From the NCBI GenBank assembly GCA_029210815.1, contig JARGGB010000004.1:1-64000 (forward strand): a DNA stretch of 64,000 bases, written 5' to 3'. The translations under genes were made by a program, and so were the position numbers. Positions within the stretch are counted from its first letter, which is position 1; each line of letters begins with the position of its first letter. This DNA comes from Candidatus Brevefilum sp. (GTDB lineage Bacteria > Chloroflexota > Anaerolineae > Anaerolineales > Anaerolineaceae). The notes beneath the pieces were generated by a model. It made no database searches and had not been told where the DNA came from. It worked only from the letters and a program-made list of their open reading frames with translations. Below, piece after piece: positions 17,878 to 27,008 of this stretch.

Positions 17878-19269
17878 ATGTATTTACAGGGTAAAGAACC
17901 GACTTTCAGAAATAAACACAAGCAAAACAATCCCTATATGGTATTGGTATTGCTGGTTTTAATTGTTTTCTTTGGGACCGTGCTTACGGGGATTGCCAAA
18001 GGGGATGTTCAGCCGCTGTTTATGCCCTCACCTACCCCAACTCGGACAACAAATTCCTTTGTAATCGAAGGACAGACCCATTTCGAAGCTGGAAATCTTA
18101 ACGCGGCGATTGCAGCTTATAAAAAAGCCATAGAGATGGATCCGAATGACCCTGATTTATATGTTCAGTTAGCGCGCATACAAACTTATTCTTCTGCTCT
18201 GGTGACAACGAACGCTGATCAAGTGGCGCGACTGCAAGAAGCTTTGGATTCAATCGATCGTGCTAAGGAATTATCACCCAACAACAGCGAAGTTTTGGCT
18301 GTGAGAGCATTCGTTTTGGACTGGAACTCCAACCCGATTCTGGTTGAGGATGATGTCTCAGAAGACCTATTAAATGAGGCGGAATCTGAAGCTGTTCTGG
18401 CACTGCAGATTGACAATACAAACACCTCCGCACTTGCCTATTACGCAGAAATCCTGGTTGACCAGAAAAAATGGAACCAGGCGCAGCAGTACATCGGGCA
18501 GGCAGTGGAAAGAAATCCAGAGTTGATGGATGTTCACCGCATCCAGGCTTATACCTACGAAACTTTGGGTGAATACAATCTTGCTATTCAGGAATATCAA
18601 AAAGCTATTGAGATCATGCCCAACTACACCTACCTTTATATTGCTGTTGGGAGAATTTATCGGCATCTTGGGAGCATCAATCCCCAAGTTTCCAAACTAT
18701 ATTATGATCAGGCTTTAGAAAGCTTTGCAACAGCTGCGAGTCTCAATGAGCAGCTGGGCATCAAGGATCCCATCCCTTATTTAGCAATTGCCAATACCTA
18801 TGCCCAGGATGGAGAATTTTTTGTGGCAGCATTGAATGTGAATCGGGCGCTTGAATTTACACCTGCCAGCCCGGATGTCTATGGACAATTAGGGGTTGTT
18901 TACCACAAGTCACGTAACTACGAGGGTGCGATCCCTGCCTTTGAGTGTGCCATTGAAGGCTGTGATGCGGCTCAGAGCTGTGAGATCCGAGAATGCGACC
19001 CGGATTTTGACCCCATGGTTTCAGTTGAGGGTTTGCCCTTAACGGACAGCACCGTGGTTTATTATTTCACCTATGGCTCCGTCCTATCGGGATTGCACCG
19101 TGAAGGCGATGATAAGTGTGAGAAAGCAATGGGCATTTTTGATCAGCTTCGATCACGGTATGCGGATGATCCTTCTATTATGAGCATCGTCAGGGCGGGT
19201 GAAGAGGTCTGTACCTATGCAGAGATGGTGCCGGAAGCGACGCCAACACCGGAGGAATCAACACCGTAA
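17878..19269 (+). CDS. Membrane-anchored TPR protein, paralog 2
   Basis: A 463-residue protein with the same design as its upstream neighbour: MYLQG start, one transmembrane helix (about 22-40), MPSPTPTRTTNSF linker, TPR repeats (NLNAAIAAYKKAIEMDPNDPDLYVQLARI, quoted here only as its core AIAAYKKAIEMDPNDP) and a Thr/Pro tail. Several Cys residues cluster at about 360-375 (ECAIEGCD, SCEIRECD), absent from paralog 1; they may form disulfides outside the cell. The two genes are 25 nt apart and probably arose by tandem duplication. Confidence 0.8.
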   Translation: MYLQGKEPTFRNKHKQNNPYMVLVLLVLIVFFGTVLTGIAKGDVQPLFMPSPTPTRTTNSFVIEGQTHFEAGNLNAAIAAYKKAIEMDPNDPDLYVQLARIQTYSSALVTTNADQVARLQEALDSIDRAKELSPNNSEVLAVRAFVLDWNSNPILVEDDVSEDLLNEAESEAVLALQIDNTNTSALAYYAEILVDQKKWNQAQQYIGQAVERNPELMDVHRIQAYTYETLGEYNLAIQEYQKAIEIMPNYTYLYIAVGRIYRHLGSINPQVSKLYYDQALESFATAASLNEQLGIKDPIPYLAIANTYAQDGEFFVAALNVNRALEFTPASPDVYGQLGVVYHKSRNYEGAIPAFECAIEGCDAAQSCEIRECDPDFDPMVSVEGLPLTDSTVVYYFTYGSVLSGLHREGDDKCEKAMGIFDQLRSRYADDPSIMSIVRAGEEVCTYAEMVPEATPTPEESTP

Positions 19270-19319
19270 ATATTTGATGGGGGAATGTAAAAAATTTGTA
19301 AGAATCACCCAATACTCCC

Positions 19320-19348
19320 TTGACGCCATTTTTGAACAAAGGTAAGAT
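19320..19348 (+). promoter_or_regulatory. groESL promoter
   Basis: TTGACG (19320-19325), a 17-nt spacer, then TAAGAT (19343-19348). The predicted start site falls directly before the CIRCE element. Confidence 0.75.
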
Positions 19349-19355
19349 TGAGTTG

Positions 19356-19382
19356 TTAGCACTCTCAGGATAAGAGTGCTAA
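19356..19382 (+). promoter_or_regulatory. CIRCE operator (HrcA-binding site)
   Basis: TTAGCACTC-N9-GAGTGCTAA, an exact match to the CIRCE consensus. It lies at about +2 of the groESL transcript, so HrcA should repress the operon until heat shock. No hrcA gene is in this window. Confidence 0.97.
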
Positions 19383-19430
19383 AATGATGAATAAAATAAT
19401 TTTAATCACTAATTTTAGATGGAGGAACGA

Positions 19431-19727
19431 ATGGCAATCTCAATTAAACCTTTGGGAAACAGGCTAGTAGTACAACCCATTGAGGAAGAAGAAATCACCG
19501 CTGGAGGCATCGTGCTTCCCGAAACAGCCAAGGAAAAACCCCAGAAGGGTACCGTCCTTGCAGCAGGACCAGGCGAGCGCAACGATGACGGCGAACATAT
19601 GGCGCTTGAGGTAAAAGAAGGCGACACAGTCTTGTTTGCAAAGTATGCTGGTACTGAGATCAAGTACGAAGGTAAGAAATTATTAATCATGCGAGAGAGT
19701 GACATTCTCGCCAAGCTGAACGAGTAA
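19431..19727 (+). CDS. groES: Co-chaperonin GroES
   Basis: A 98-residue Hsp10 cap of the GroEL chamber, opening [14 protein letters not shown] and containing a mobile-loop region [13 protein letters not shown]. The ORF track starts four codons earlier at ATG-GAG-GAA-CGA, but GGAGG in that segment is the RBS for the ATG at 19431, so the shorter form is used. It is first in the CIRCE-controlled groES-groEL operon, 27 nt before groEL. Confidence 0.97.
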   Translation: MAISIKPLGNRLVVQPIEEEEITAGGIVLPETAKEKPQKGTVLAAGPGERNDDGEHMALEVKEGDTVLFAKYAGTEIKYEGKKLLIMRESDILAKLNE

Positions 19728-19754
19728 TCGAAAAGAACCAAGGAGTAATAAGAA

Positions 19755-21410
19755 ATGGCAAAACAACTTAAGTTTTCTGAAGAAGCCCGACGATCATTAA
19801 AAACTGGTATTGATGTTGTCGTGAAATCCGTGGCAACCACACTTGGCCCAAAAGGCCGTAATGTTGCTATTGACCGAAAATTCGGTTCCCCCACAATCAC
19901 ACACGATGGTGTGACAGTCGCAAAAGAAATAGAACTGGAAGATCCCTTTGAGAATATGGGTGCCCAGCTCTTAAAAGAAGCAGCCACAAAGACCAATGAC
20001 ATTGCTGGCGATGGTACAACCACCTCCACCGTTCTGGCACATGCTATTGTTACTGAAGGTCTCAAGAACCTGGCTGCTGGTGCAAACCCAATGCTCCTCA
20101 AACGAGGTATCGAAGCTGCTGCAAAAGCCGTTTCAGATGCCATCCTTGAGCAGGCAATTGACATCACCACCAAAGAAGAAATTGCAAATGTTGCTACCAT
20201 TTCCGCACAGGAACGAGAAATCGGCGAACTGATTGCAGAAGTGATGGACAAAGTCGGTAAAGACGGCGTTATCACGGTTGAAGAATCACGCGGCCTTGAA
20301 TTTGAGACCGAATATGTTGAAGGTATGCAATTTGACCGTGGTTATATTTCACCCTACTTCGTCACTGATGCAGAAAACATGGAAGCTGTGATTGAGGAAG
20401 CCCATGTTCTTGTGTATGACAAGAAGGTTTCTGCCGCAGCAGATATTGTTCCGCTGCTCGAGAAACTTGTGCAGGTTGGCAAACGCGAATTAGTGATTAT
20501 TGCTGAAGACATCGACGGTGAAGCATTGGCGACACTGGTTCTCAACAAATTACGCGGTATGCTGAACGTTATTGCCATCAAGGCGCCAGGCTTTGGTGAT
20601 CGCCGCAAGGCAATGCTGCAGGATATTGCCACATTGACCGGTGCAACCGTCATTTCAGAAGAAACCGGGCGCAAACTTGAGACCGTTACGATCCAGGATC
20701 TGGGTCAGGCTGAGAAAATTGCCAGCACCAAAGACGATACAACCATCGTTGGCGGCAAAGGCGATGCGAATGCCATCAAGGGTCGCATTGAGCAAATCCG
20801 TGTTGAAATTGAAAATTCAACCAGTGATTATGACCGCGAAAAACTGCAAGAACGATTGGCCAAACTCTCTGGCGGTGTTGCCATCATCCGTGTTGGCGCA
20901 GCCACCGAGACTGAGCTTAAAGAGAAGAAACACCGTGTCGAAGATGCCCTCTCCGCAACCCGTGCAGCGGTTGAGGAAGGGATTGTCCCCGGCGGCGGCG
21001 TTGCACTGATCAATGCCATCAAAGCGCTCGATGGTCTCAAAATGGAAAGCGCCGACGCACAAATTGGTGTCAATGTCGTCCGAAATTCTCTTGAGATCCC
21101 CATGCGAAAGATTGCTGCTAACGCCGGCCAGGATGGCTCGGTTGTGGTAGAGAATGTCCGCAGGGCTCAGGAAAAAGAAAATAATAAACACATCGGTTAT
21201 GATGTTCTGACTGAAAAATATGTTGACATGATTGAAGACGGTGTGATTGATCCTGCCAAGGTGACCCGTGGTGCCCTGGAAAATGCAGCATCCATTGCTG
21301 CCATGATCCTGACAACGGAAGCTTTGATCACAGATATTCCTGAAGAAGAACCCTCAATGCCCGGCGGCGCTGGCGGCATGGGCGGTATGGGTGGGATGGG
21401 CGGTTTCTAG
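19755..21410 (+). CDS. groEL: Chaperonin GroEL
   Basis: A 551-residue Hsp60 chaperonin with the standard ATP site [11 protein letters not shown], the signature [15 protein letters not shown], and a C-terminal Gly-Met repeat tail [12 protein letters not shown]. Length is normal. It follows groES in one operon and ends at a clear terminator. Codon use is clean and strongly biased, as expected of a highly expressed gene. Confidence 0.98.
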   Translation: MAKQLKFSEEARRSLKTGIDVVVKSVATTLGPKGRNVAIDRKFGSPTITHDGVTVAKEIELEDPFENMGAQLLKEAATKTNDIAGDGTTTSTVLAHAIVTEGLKNLAAGANPMLLKRGIEAAAKAVSDAILEQAIDITTKEEIANVATISAQEREIGELIAEVMDKVGKDGVITVEESRGLEFETEYVEGMQFDRGYISPYFVTDAENMEAVIEEAHVLVYDKKVSAAADIVPLLEKLVQVGKRELVIIAEDIDGEALATLVLNKLRGMLNVIAIKAPGFGDRRKAMLQDIATLTGATVISEETGRKLETVTIQDLGQAEKIASTKDDTTIVGGKGDANAIKGRIEQIRVEIENSTSDYDREKLQERLAKLSGGVAIIRVGAATETELKEKKHRVEDALSATRAAVEEGIVPGGGVALINAIKALDGLKMESADAQIGVNVVRNSLEIPMRKIAANAGQDGSVVVENVRRAQEKENNKHIGYDVLTEKYVDMIEDGVIDPAKVTRGALENAASIAAMILTTEALITDIPEEEPSMPGGAGGMGGMGGMGGF

Positions 21411-21436
21411 TTCCAACCCAAACATAGAAACTTCAA

Positions 21437-21466
21437 AAGCTGCTTCAAATTTGAGGCAGCTTTTTT
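21437..21466 (+). terminator. Intrinsic terminator after groEL
   Basis: AAGCTGC and GCAGCTT form the outer stem, with TCAAATTTGA as an inner palindrome, then TTTTTT. Confidence 0.85.
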
Positions 21467-21532
21467 GGTTCTTAAACTATCAGTAAGCTTAGAGGGTGTT
21501 GATAATTGTAATTAATAATGACCAATTTTCCC

Positions 21533-21630
21533 GTAGGGGCAACCCTGCTTAAGCCCCCAGCTCTTTTCTGGGGCAGTGGTTGCCCAGCCCGAAGGGTGCA
21601 CGCGAGGCAGACACAGGGGTCTGCCCTTAC
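21533..21630. repeat. GTAGGGGC-type inverted-repeat element
   Basis: The ends are GTAGGGGC and GCCCTTAC. Inside is a hairpin, GCCCCCAG paired with CTGGGGC. Similar GTAGGGGC/GCCCCTAC elements occur at 24270-24297 and 57382-57432. No ORF spans it convincingly. Confidence 0.5.
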
Positions 21631-21782
21631 ATATTTTCTGAATTTTGTTATAAATATTATTATTTTGAAATCAGAATATATTTTACACAATCAATTTTGA
21701 ACATTTTTGGTTTTTCAACACTCTCAAGTTTAGAAAGTTAACTCGAGAATTTCCGGATGGATTGATTTTTTGTCTCCGCTGG

Positions 21783-21788
21783 TATAAT
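21783..21788 (+). promoter_or_regulatory. Extended -10 box of the parvulin-like gene
   Basis: TGG-TATAAT (21780-21788) lies 7 nt before the ATG at 21796. As at 16533 and 45631, this spacing implies a leaderless transcript. No good -35 is seen, which an extended -10 can tolerate. Confidence 0.55.
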
Positions 21789-21795
21789 GTGAGGC

Positions 21796-22695
21796 ATGCA
21801 TGCATTGAAGAACTTTATTTTTTCGCTGGTTTTTAGTCTGTTATTATTGGTCCTATTATCATCCTGTACGGACACGCCACCTGAAGCGACGCAAACAAAC
21901 ACGCCTGAGGTGACAGCCCCAACACAGACGCCTGACCTACCAAGCCCAACCCCAATTCCTGCTGCAGCCGTTGTGAATGGTGAAAGACTGCCGTTGAGAT
22001 GGTTTGAGAATGAACTGGCGCAATATCTCATAGCCCAGGAAGCTGCTGGGCAGCCTGTGGAAGATATTGCTGAGGCACGTACCTATGTTCTTGACGACCT
22101 GGTTGACCAATTTTTGCTTGCCCAGGCAGCTCAGGACGCCGGCATCTCTATTGAAGATGATGAAGTGCAGGACAGGATTGAAAATCTGAGAGCAGAGCTT
22201 GACCTGGATTCATGGATGCAAGAATGGGGCTACACAAATGAAAGCCTGGCGCAATCCCTCAAATGGCAGATGCTTGCGATCAAACAAAGGGATGAGATTA
22301 TCAAGCTGGTCCCGGAGCGTGCCATGCAGGTTGAACTGCAGCAGATATTTGCCTACACAGAAACCGGCGCTCGAAATGCAGTAGGGAGCCTGAATGCCGG
22401 GACACCTTTTGAGGAGGTCGTCTTTGTTTATGATCCGGCAGCAGGGGGTTACCTGGGATGGGTACCGGAAGGATATTTGTTGATCCCTGCACTTGAAGAG
22501 GCTGCCTTTAGTTTGCCAGTGGGTGAGTATTCAGGGATTATTGAATCTGACATTGGCTATCACATTGTTAAGGTCTTGGCACGTGAAGAACGCCCCTTAA
22601 GCCAGGATGCTCTGCTGACCTTACAGCGTCAGGCGCTGCATGCTTGGCTGGCTGATAAACGTGAAAGCAGCACTATCGAGGTGTTGATCGACTGA
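21796..22695 (+). CDS. Parvulin-like peptidylprolyl isomerase lipoprotein
   Basis: A 299-residue secreted lipoprotein. The signal peptide ends in a lipobox (LLSSC), followed by a Thr/Pro linker. The middle is a SurA-N/PrsA-like helical chaperone region. A PpiC-type rotamase segment lies at about 175-275 (GYLGWVPEGYL, LPVGEYSGIIESDIGYHIVKV). It probably folds secreted proteins at the outer face of the membrane, as PrsA does. The rotamase domain looks shortened at its N-terminal side, so isomerase activity is not assured. It runs into the next gene with a 2-nt gap. Confidence 0.82.
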   Translation: MHALKNFIFSLVFSLLLLVLLSSCTDTPPEATQTNTPEVTAPTQTPDLPSPTPIPAAAVVNGERLPLRWFENELAQYLIAQEAAGQPVEDIAEARTYVLDDLVDQFLLAQAAQDAGISIEDDEVQDRIENLRAELDLDSWMQEWGYTNESLAQSLKWQMLAIKQRDEIIKLVPERAMQVELQQIFAYTETGARNAVGSLNAGTPFEEVVFVYDPAAGGYLGWVPEGYLLIPALEEAAFSLPVGEYSGIIESDIGYHIVKVLAREERPLSQDALLTLQRQALHAWLADKRESSTIEVLID

Positions 22696-22697
22696 TT

Positions 22698-23435
22698 ATG
22701 AGCCAACGACCGCCTCGAAGATCTACATCGAACAAAAGCCCCTATTCCAGCCGCGGCGGCATACCCAGTATGGCGACCCCTCGCAAGCCTGAACCCCCAA
22801 GGAAAATCGGTTTTATGGGATTTGTATTTCTGTTGGGGATCATCGCTGGCTTGGTTTGGCTTGGGATGCTGATTTTTCGGTTGGGTCCCTACCGTTCTGA
22901 GGAGGTGCCCGTGATGACGACACCCACAAATCCTCTGCCTCTCTTGCCCACCCACACACCAAGACTTTGGATGACAGAAGAGCCTAGCCTTCCGACCAGC
23001 ACCATGACACAAACCATGACACCTACGATAACAGTTACACCAACACCTGAGATTTTGCCATTTATTTTGTTCGGAAAGCCCGAAACAATGAGCAGCGCGT
23101 TGATTCGACCACAGCTTGATTGTGATTGGCTTGTGATTGCAGGGCAGGTTTGGGATTTGCAGGGAGAAGCGGTGACGAATTCGGTTTCGGTGCATTTATT
23201 CGGCGAATTGAACGATTTTGCCGTGGATGAATTCCGACTTCCGGGAACGGAGAAGGCTTATGGGGAGTCCGGCTATGAGTTTGCACTGGAAGGTTTTGTT
23301 GTGGACAGCGAAGATTCCCTCTATATTCAGCTTGTGGATTCGAACAATATCCCGCTTTCAAATCCATATCTCTTACAAACCTTTGATGACTGCCAGATGA
23401 ACCTGATCCTCGTGAATTTTAAGCAAGTAAGATAG
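22698..23435 (+). CDS. Single-pass membrane protein with Thr/Pro-rich linker, unknown function
   Basis: A 245-residue protein. A basic cytoplasmic N terminus rich in Arg, Ser and Pro is followed by one transmembrane helix (about 40-58), a long Thr/Pro linker (TPTITVTPTPE), and a C-terminal beta-rich domain (about 125-240) with two Cys residues (LDCDWL, DDCQMN) that could pair outside the cell. No family is recognised. It lies 2 nt after the parvulin-like gene and is almost certainly co-transcribed with it. Confidence 0.7.
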   Translation: MSQRPPRRSTSNKSPYSSRGGIPSMATPRKPEPPRKIGFMGFVFLLGIIAGLVWLGMLIFRLGPYRSEEVPVMTTPTNPLPLLPTHTPRLWMTEEPSLPTSTMTQTMTPTITVTPTPEILPFILFGKPETMSSALIRPQLDCDWLVIAGQVWDLQGEAVTNSVSVHLFGELNDFAVDEFRLPGTEKAYGESGYEFALEGFVVDSEDSLYIQLVDSNNIPLSNPYLLQTFDDCQMNLILVNFKQVR

Positions 23436-23461
23436 CTTATCGAATAATCCGTGATTGTTAG

Positions 23462-23489
23462 AGCGTGCCAATTCCAAGCACGCTTTTTT
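23462..23489 (+). terminator. Intrinsic terminator
   Basis: AGCGTGC pairs with GCACGCT, followed by TTTTTT. It ends the parvulin-like operon. Confidence 0.9.
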
Positions 23490-23503
23490 GTTTAAGTTGG
23501 CGC

Positions 23504-23532
23504 TTGACATCTGATTTCTAAGGGGGTAAATT
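23504..23532 (+). promoter_or_regulatory. Promoter of ArsR-type regulator gene
   Basis: TTGACA, a 17-nt spacer, then TAAATT. It is a near-consensus -35, with the -10 touching the inverted repeat described next. Confidence 0.7.
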
Positions 23533-23556
23533 TATTTCGATAGATATCAATATAAA
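23531..23556 (+). promoter_or_regulatory. Candidate autoregulatory operator
   Basis: TTTATTTCGATA-GA-TATCAATATAAA is an inverted repeat matching at 10 of 12 positions per arm. It overlaps the -10 box and start site of the regulator gene, the usual place for an ArsR-type operator. Confidence 0.55.
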
Positions 23557-23571
23557 ACGAAGGAGATGAAT

Positions 23572-24147
23572 ATGGAAGGTACCTTTGATGAATTATTAGC
23601 CTTTTTTAAGGCGCTTTCAGACGCGAACCGGCTCAGGTTGGTTGGACTGCTGGCACAGAAAGAATCGAGCGTTGAAGAGCTGGCAGCAATGCTAGATGTG
23701 AGTCCTTCTACGGTGTCCCATCATTTGAGCAAGCTGTCAGATATCGGATTGGTGTCTGCACGAGCTGAGGGTTATTACAACATTTATTCTTTGAACACAG
23801 GCGTTCTTCAAGATATGTCGCAGCGAATGTTATCGAAAGATACCCTGCCAGACGTCGCACGCGACCTTGATCGTGAAGCCTATGATCGAAAGGTGATGAA
23901 AGATTACCTTGCAGAGGATGGCAAGATTGCGCAGCTTCCCACGAACCGCAGGAAATTGGATGTGATCTTACGCTACCTGGTCGAGCAATTTGATTTCGAC
24001 CGGCAATATACCGAAAAAGAGGTCAACGAGATCATTGGCGCTTTCAATGAGGACATATCAGGTTTGCGCCGGGATTTAATTTCCGTCGGTTTTCTTGACC
24101 GTGAACGGGATAGGTCTGCCTATTGGCGGGTAAGGCGGGAAGATTAA
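23572..24147 (+). CDS. ArsR-family regulator with C-terminal DUF2087 domain
   Basis: A 191-residue protein. An ArsR-type winged helix (about 5-85; VEELAAMLDVSPSTVSHHLSKL) is followed by a DUF2087 domain (about 115-190; RKLDVILRYLVEQFDFDRQYTEKEVN region, ending in a YWRVRR tail). No metal-binding Cys pair is visible in the recognition helix, so a non-metal signal is likely. The first ATG of the ORF (23566) touches AAGGAG directly; the ATG at 23572 has a proper 6-nt spacing and is used. A probable operator overlaps its promoter. Confidence 0.85.
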   Translation: MEGTFDELLAFFKALSDANRLRLVGLLAQKESSVEELAAMLDVSPSTVSHHLSKLSDIGLVSARAEGYYNIYSLNTGVLQDMSQRMLSKDTLPDVARDLDREAYDRKVMKDYLAEDGKIAQLPTNRRKLDVILRYLVEQFDFDRQYTEKEVNEIIGAFNEDISGLRRDLISVGFLDRERDRSAYWRVRRED

Positions 24148-24269
24148 TCGTTTCAAGCAGGGGTTTGGAATTGCCGTAGATTTTTCGACACTTTGTGTTG
24201 TGAACTTAGTTATAGATTCACGTTAAACCATTTGTGTTCATGGATAGATAATTGTTGTTGAATATTCGC

Positions 24270-24297
24270 GTAGGGGCAAGGCATGCCTCGCCCCTAC
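24270..24297. repeat. GTAGGGGC palindrome
   Basis: GTAGGGGC and GCCCCTAC flank AAGGCATGCCTC, giving a near-perfect 28-bp palindrome. It lies in the gap between two converging genes. It may serve as a terminator-like hairpin, but it matches the family at 21533 and 57382. Confidence 0.6.
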
Positions 24298-24329
24298 ATT
24301 TGTAAAAATAAAATATCGTCAAGTAAAAA

Positions 24330-25550
24330 TTATTTTTTCAATTTGATTCTTGGTGCAATCGATATTTCTTCATCCCCAGCCAATAAGCCTGTCAGGGGTT
24401 TGGCGGGCAAAGCCAGCACCTTGCTATTGGCAAAGAATTCAAAATCAAAACCAGTATCATCCCCGGCTTTCAGTCCCGGAATAGGCATCAGGCGTGCCGT
24501 CAGGGGCTTATCCAGCCGTGAGGATAAGGCTGCCAGGTCCAACAGTACTGCCTGGAGAGCTTCCACGCTGGTATCCCCGGGCAAGGGGATGGTATCCAAA
24601 CCGGTGCCGCAAACTGCAGAATACATTAGCAAATCGGTAACGCTCAACACGCCCTCTTCGCCGCGCTGTGCCAGTGTTAAATCTTCAAGCAGAGGCATCA
24701 TCAATCCGTTGAAACCTGTGCGTTTGAAATTTGCTCGGTCGAGGGTGTCCGTCAGGAAGGCTGCAGCTGCCAGGCTGCCGTGCAAACCTAATGCAGGGAT
24801 GCCCAGGCATTCAAGTGCGTGACCCAGTGAGATCGCCTGTGTGGGGAAGGGGGCTAAGGTAAAATCGATCCCTTTGAATTCAAACCCATACATTTTAGCT
24901 ATTCGCTCGCCGATGTCTTCTAAATTTTTTGCATGGGTTTCAATGGCGTCGATCAATCCTGCTCTAGCGTCTTTCAAACTGGTTGCTGAAGAAAATGCCT
25001 CAACAGCTAAATCTGCGGCTTCAAGCGCCAGGGCAAACCCTGGTTTTTTACCCTCACCATAAGCTGCCGGGAAGAAAGGTGCAAAGGGTGGGACGTTTGC
25101 CAGGGCAGCAAAACGTAAGTTGGCAAAGCCGTGTTTTTCGAGGGGTGCTGCCTTGTGCATCACCTCGGCGCAAGCACGGACAGCAGGTAAGCTGATTTCA
25201 CCTTTAGGTGTGGTCATATGCCCACTGAAAAATAGGTTGCCGGAATTGCCCAGCATTTCTGGAATCGCCCGAAATGAATTAATGTTTTCGGTGATTGCGG
25301 GACCAAGTGAAACATAATCGAAGCCTTCGCTGTGCGCTAAAACTTCGATCTGAGTGATTGCATTCGCATAGTCTTCACTCTCCAGGTAGCTTGTGAATGA
25401 TGGTGTTGCCATGCGCACTGTTTGAACCGGATAACCTGCAGATTCAAACGCATTTTTAGAATCCCTTGATAAGATGCCTGCTTTTTGCAAGGCAAGCTGG
25501 TTAATTGGCCAGCGGGGATGGATAAAGTGGGTGATGGATCGTATGCGCAT
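24330..25550 (-). CDS. DUF711 (UPF0210-like) family protein
   Basis: About 406 residues of the DUF711 family, a broadly conserved group of unknown biochemical role. Family-like phrases include VQTVRMATPSF at the N terminus, GIDFTLAPFP in the middle, and IPGLKAGDDTGFDFEFF near the C terminus. The ORF track extends 60 codons upstream into the TrmH-type gene; ATG at 25550 with AAAGGA about 8 nt upstream is used. It starts 11 nt after the methyltransferase gene, so the two are probably co-transcribed. Confidence 0.85.
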   Translation of the reverse strand: MRIRSITHFIHPRWPINQLALQKAGILSRDSKNAFESAGYPVQTVRMATPSFTSYLESEDYANAITQIEVLAHSEGFDYVSLGPAITENINSFRAIPEMLGNSGNLFFSGHMTTPKGEISLPAVRACAEVMHKAAPLEKHGFANLRFAALANVPPFAPFFPAAYGEGKKPGFALALEAADLAVEAFSSATSLKDARAGLIDAIETHAKNLEDIGERIAKMYGFEFKGIDFTLAPFPTQAISLGHALECLGIPALGLHGSLAAAAFLTDTLDRANFKRTGFNGLMMPLLEDLTLAQRGEEGVLSVTDLLMYSAVCGTGLDTIPLPGDTSVEALQAVLLDLAALSSRLDKPLTARLMPIPGLKAGDDTGFDFEFFANSKVLALPAKPLTGLLAGDEEISIAPRIKLKK

Positions 25551-25561
25551 ATCTTTTTCCT

Positions 25562-26347
25562 TTAATTTTGATATCGCTGTCGCAGAACTTCCCCAATCAG
25601 GATGGCAGCGGCGACAGCGGCGTTCAGTGATTCGGCGCGGCCCTTCATTGGGATGGAAATTTTTTGCGTCGCCCTGGACTCTCCTTCCGCGCTGGCGCCA
25701 AATGCTTCGCTGCCAATCAGCAGGGCACAATCTCCAGCTAAATCAGCTTTCCACAAAGGGATGCCGCCCACAGACTCTGCAAGAAATACAGGGATCGACC
25801 CCAGGTATGCGTCGATTTCATCCCAGTCTTTGTGCTGGATTGCTAAATGGAAGTGTGCACCCATACCAGATCGGACAACCTTGGGCGAAAAAGCGTCAAC
25901 AGTACCTGGCGTCAGGAAAACAGCATCACCGCCGGCGGCTTCCGTCGTCCGCAGGAGGGTGCCCATATTGCCGGGGTCCCTGATTTGATCAGCGATCACA
26001 ATAAGGTTTGGAGATTTTGGCAGGGGTATCGCTTCCCTTTTTAGAACAGCCAGGATGCCCTGGGGAGTCTCTGTGTCGCTGATTTCTGCCATCAATGCCG
26101 GACTGATTTCTGAGATATCTGAATCAGATTTTCCATGTAAAGATTTGATCAATGCCATGCCGCGCTCAGAAAGGCTTTCATCGTATAAAAGAAATTCAAG
26201 CGGCCAATTCACAGAAATGGCTTCCTCGACCAAACGGATCCCTTCCGCAACAAAGGCTGATTCAGCCTTGCGATTTTTGCTCGAAGACTGCAAGCTTCTG
26301 ACGAGTTTGATCTTGCTGTTGCTTGAGGACGTGATCATTTCGGGCAT
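25562..26347 (-). CDS. SpoU/TrmH-family RNA 2'-O-methyltransferase
   Basis: A 261-residue methyltransferase of the SPOUT fold. It has a small N-terminal RNA-binding domain (about 5-95) and the C-terminal knot domain. The three SpoU motifs are IRDPGNMGTLLRT, LLIGSEAFGAS and ISIPMKGRAESLNAAVA. It should methylate a ribose 2'-OH of rRNA or tRNA; the target base cannot be read from the sequence. It is a distant paralog of the RlmB-like gene at 35997. Confidence 0.9.
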   Translation of the reverse strand: MPEMITSSSNSKIKLVRSLQSSSKNRKAESAFVAEGIRLVEEAISVNWPLEFLLYDESLSERGMALIKSLHGKSDSDISEISPALMAEISDTETPQGILAVLKREAIPLPKSPNLIVIADQIRDPGNMGTLLRTTEAAGGDAVFLTPGTVDAFSPKVVRSGMGAHFHLAIQHKDWDEIDAYLGSIPVFLAESVGGIPLWKADLAGDCALLIGSEAFGASAEGESRATQKISIPMKGRAESLNAAVAAAILIGEVLRQRYQN

Positions 26348-26393
26348 ATTGTTCCTTGCTATTGTGAATTTATGGGTGCTGCTTCAAACCGTA

Positions 26394-27008
26394 TTATATT
26401 TCATTTGAAGGCATCAGGCGTTTCATCTTGTCACGGATGACATTTTTCGGGCCGAAAAACCGGGTTCGGATCAAGGCTTCAGCTGTGATGCTCATCATCC
26501 CATATTGCGCCTTGAAATTATTATAACGGCAGGGGTATGCAACACCGGGGTTGAATAATAATTGCCCATCAACCCACCTGGCTGTTTGATGATGGGTATG
26601 ACCAAAAATGATGATGTCTGCATCGGGATAGTCCTGGTGCAATTGCCTGTAATAGCGGTCAAAGAGGTAGCCCTCACGGAAATAAGAAAATTTGTCGATG
26701 AGATAATGCAGCAAAGAACGATGCCCGTGGGCAAGGACGATTTTCAGGTTGTTGACAATCAGGGTTTGATGTTTTGGCAGATGCATCCCAAATAAAATAT
26801 CCCGGTTGCCCTGAACGATGGTAACAGGGGCGATTTCCTCCAGCTTTCGAACGACTTTCCAGCTTGATGCATCCCCTGCATGTAAGATGTGATCAACGGC
26901 GTTGATTTTGAACGCTTTCAAAATTTCAAGCTGCAGGTGCCTGGCGCGATCGGGAACATGTGTGTCTGCAAGCACCCCGAAGGTGATTGTTTTGGGTTCA
27001 CCGGGCAT
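26394..27008 (-). CDS. YfcE-type metallophosphoesterase
   Basis: A 204-residue calcineurin-like phosphoesterase. The metal-binding motifs are in order: LADTHVPD, HAGDAS, QGNRD, LAHGHR and FGHTHHQ. Relatives hydrolyse phosphodiesters in vitro; the physiological substrate is unknown. Its start overlaps the end of the MFS gene by 11 nt, and the SpoU gene follows after 46 nt, so it lies inside a minus-strand operon. Confidence 0.88.
   Translation of the reverse strand: MPGEPKTITFGVLADTHVPDRARHLQLEILKAFKINAVDHILHAGDASSWKVVRKLEEIAPVTIVQGNRDILFGMHLPKHQTLIVNNLKIVLAHGHRSLLHYLIDKFSYFREGYLFDRYYRQLHQDYPDADIIIFGHTHHQTARWVDGQLLFNPGVAYPCRYNNFKAQYGMMSITAEALIRTRFFGPKNVIRDKMKRLMPSNEI

Noticed and set aside
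19415-20275. 286-residue minus-strand ORF opposite groES/groEL
   Set aside because: It is an antisense shadow of two highly conserved genes, with Ser/Pro-rich composition typical of reverse-frame ORFs.
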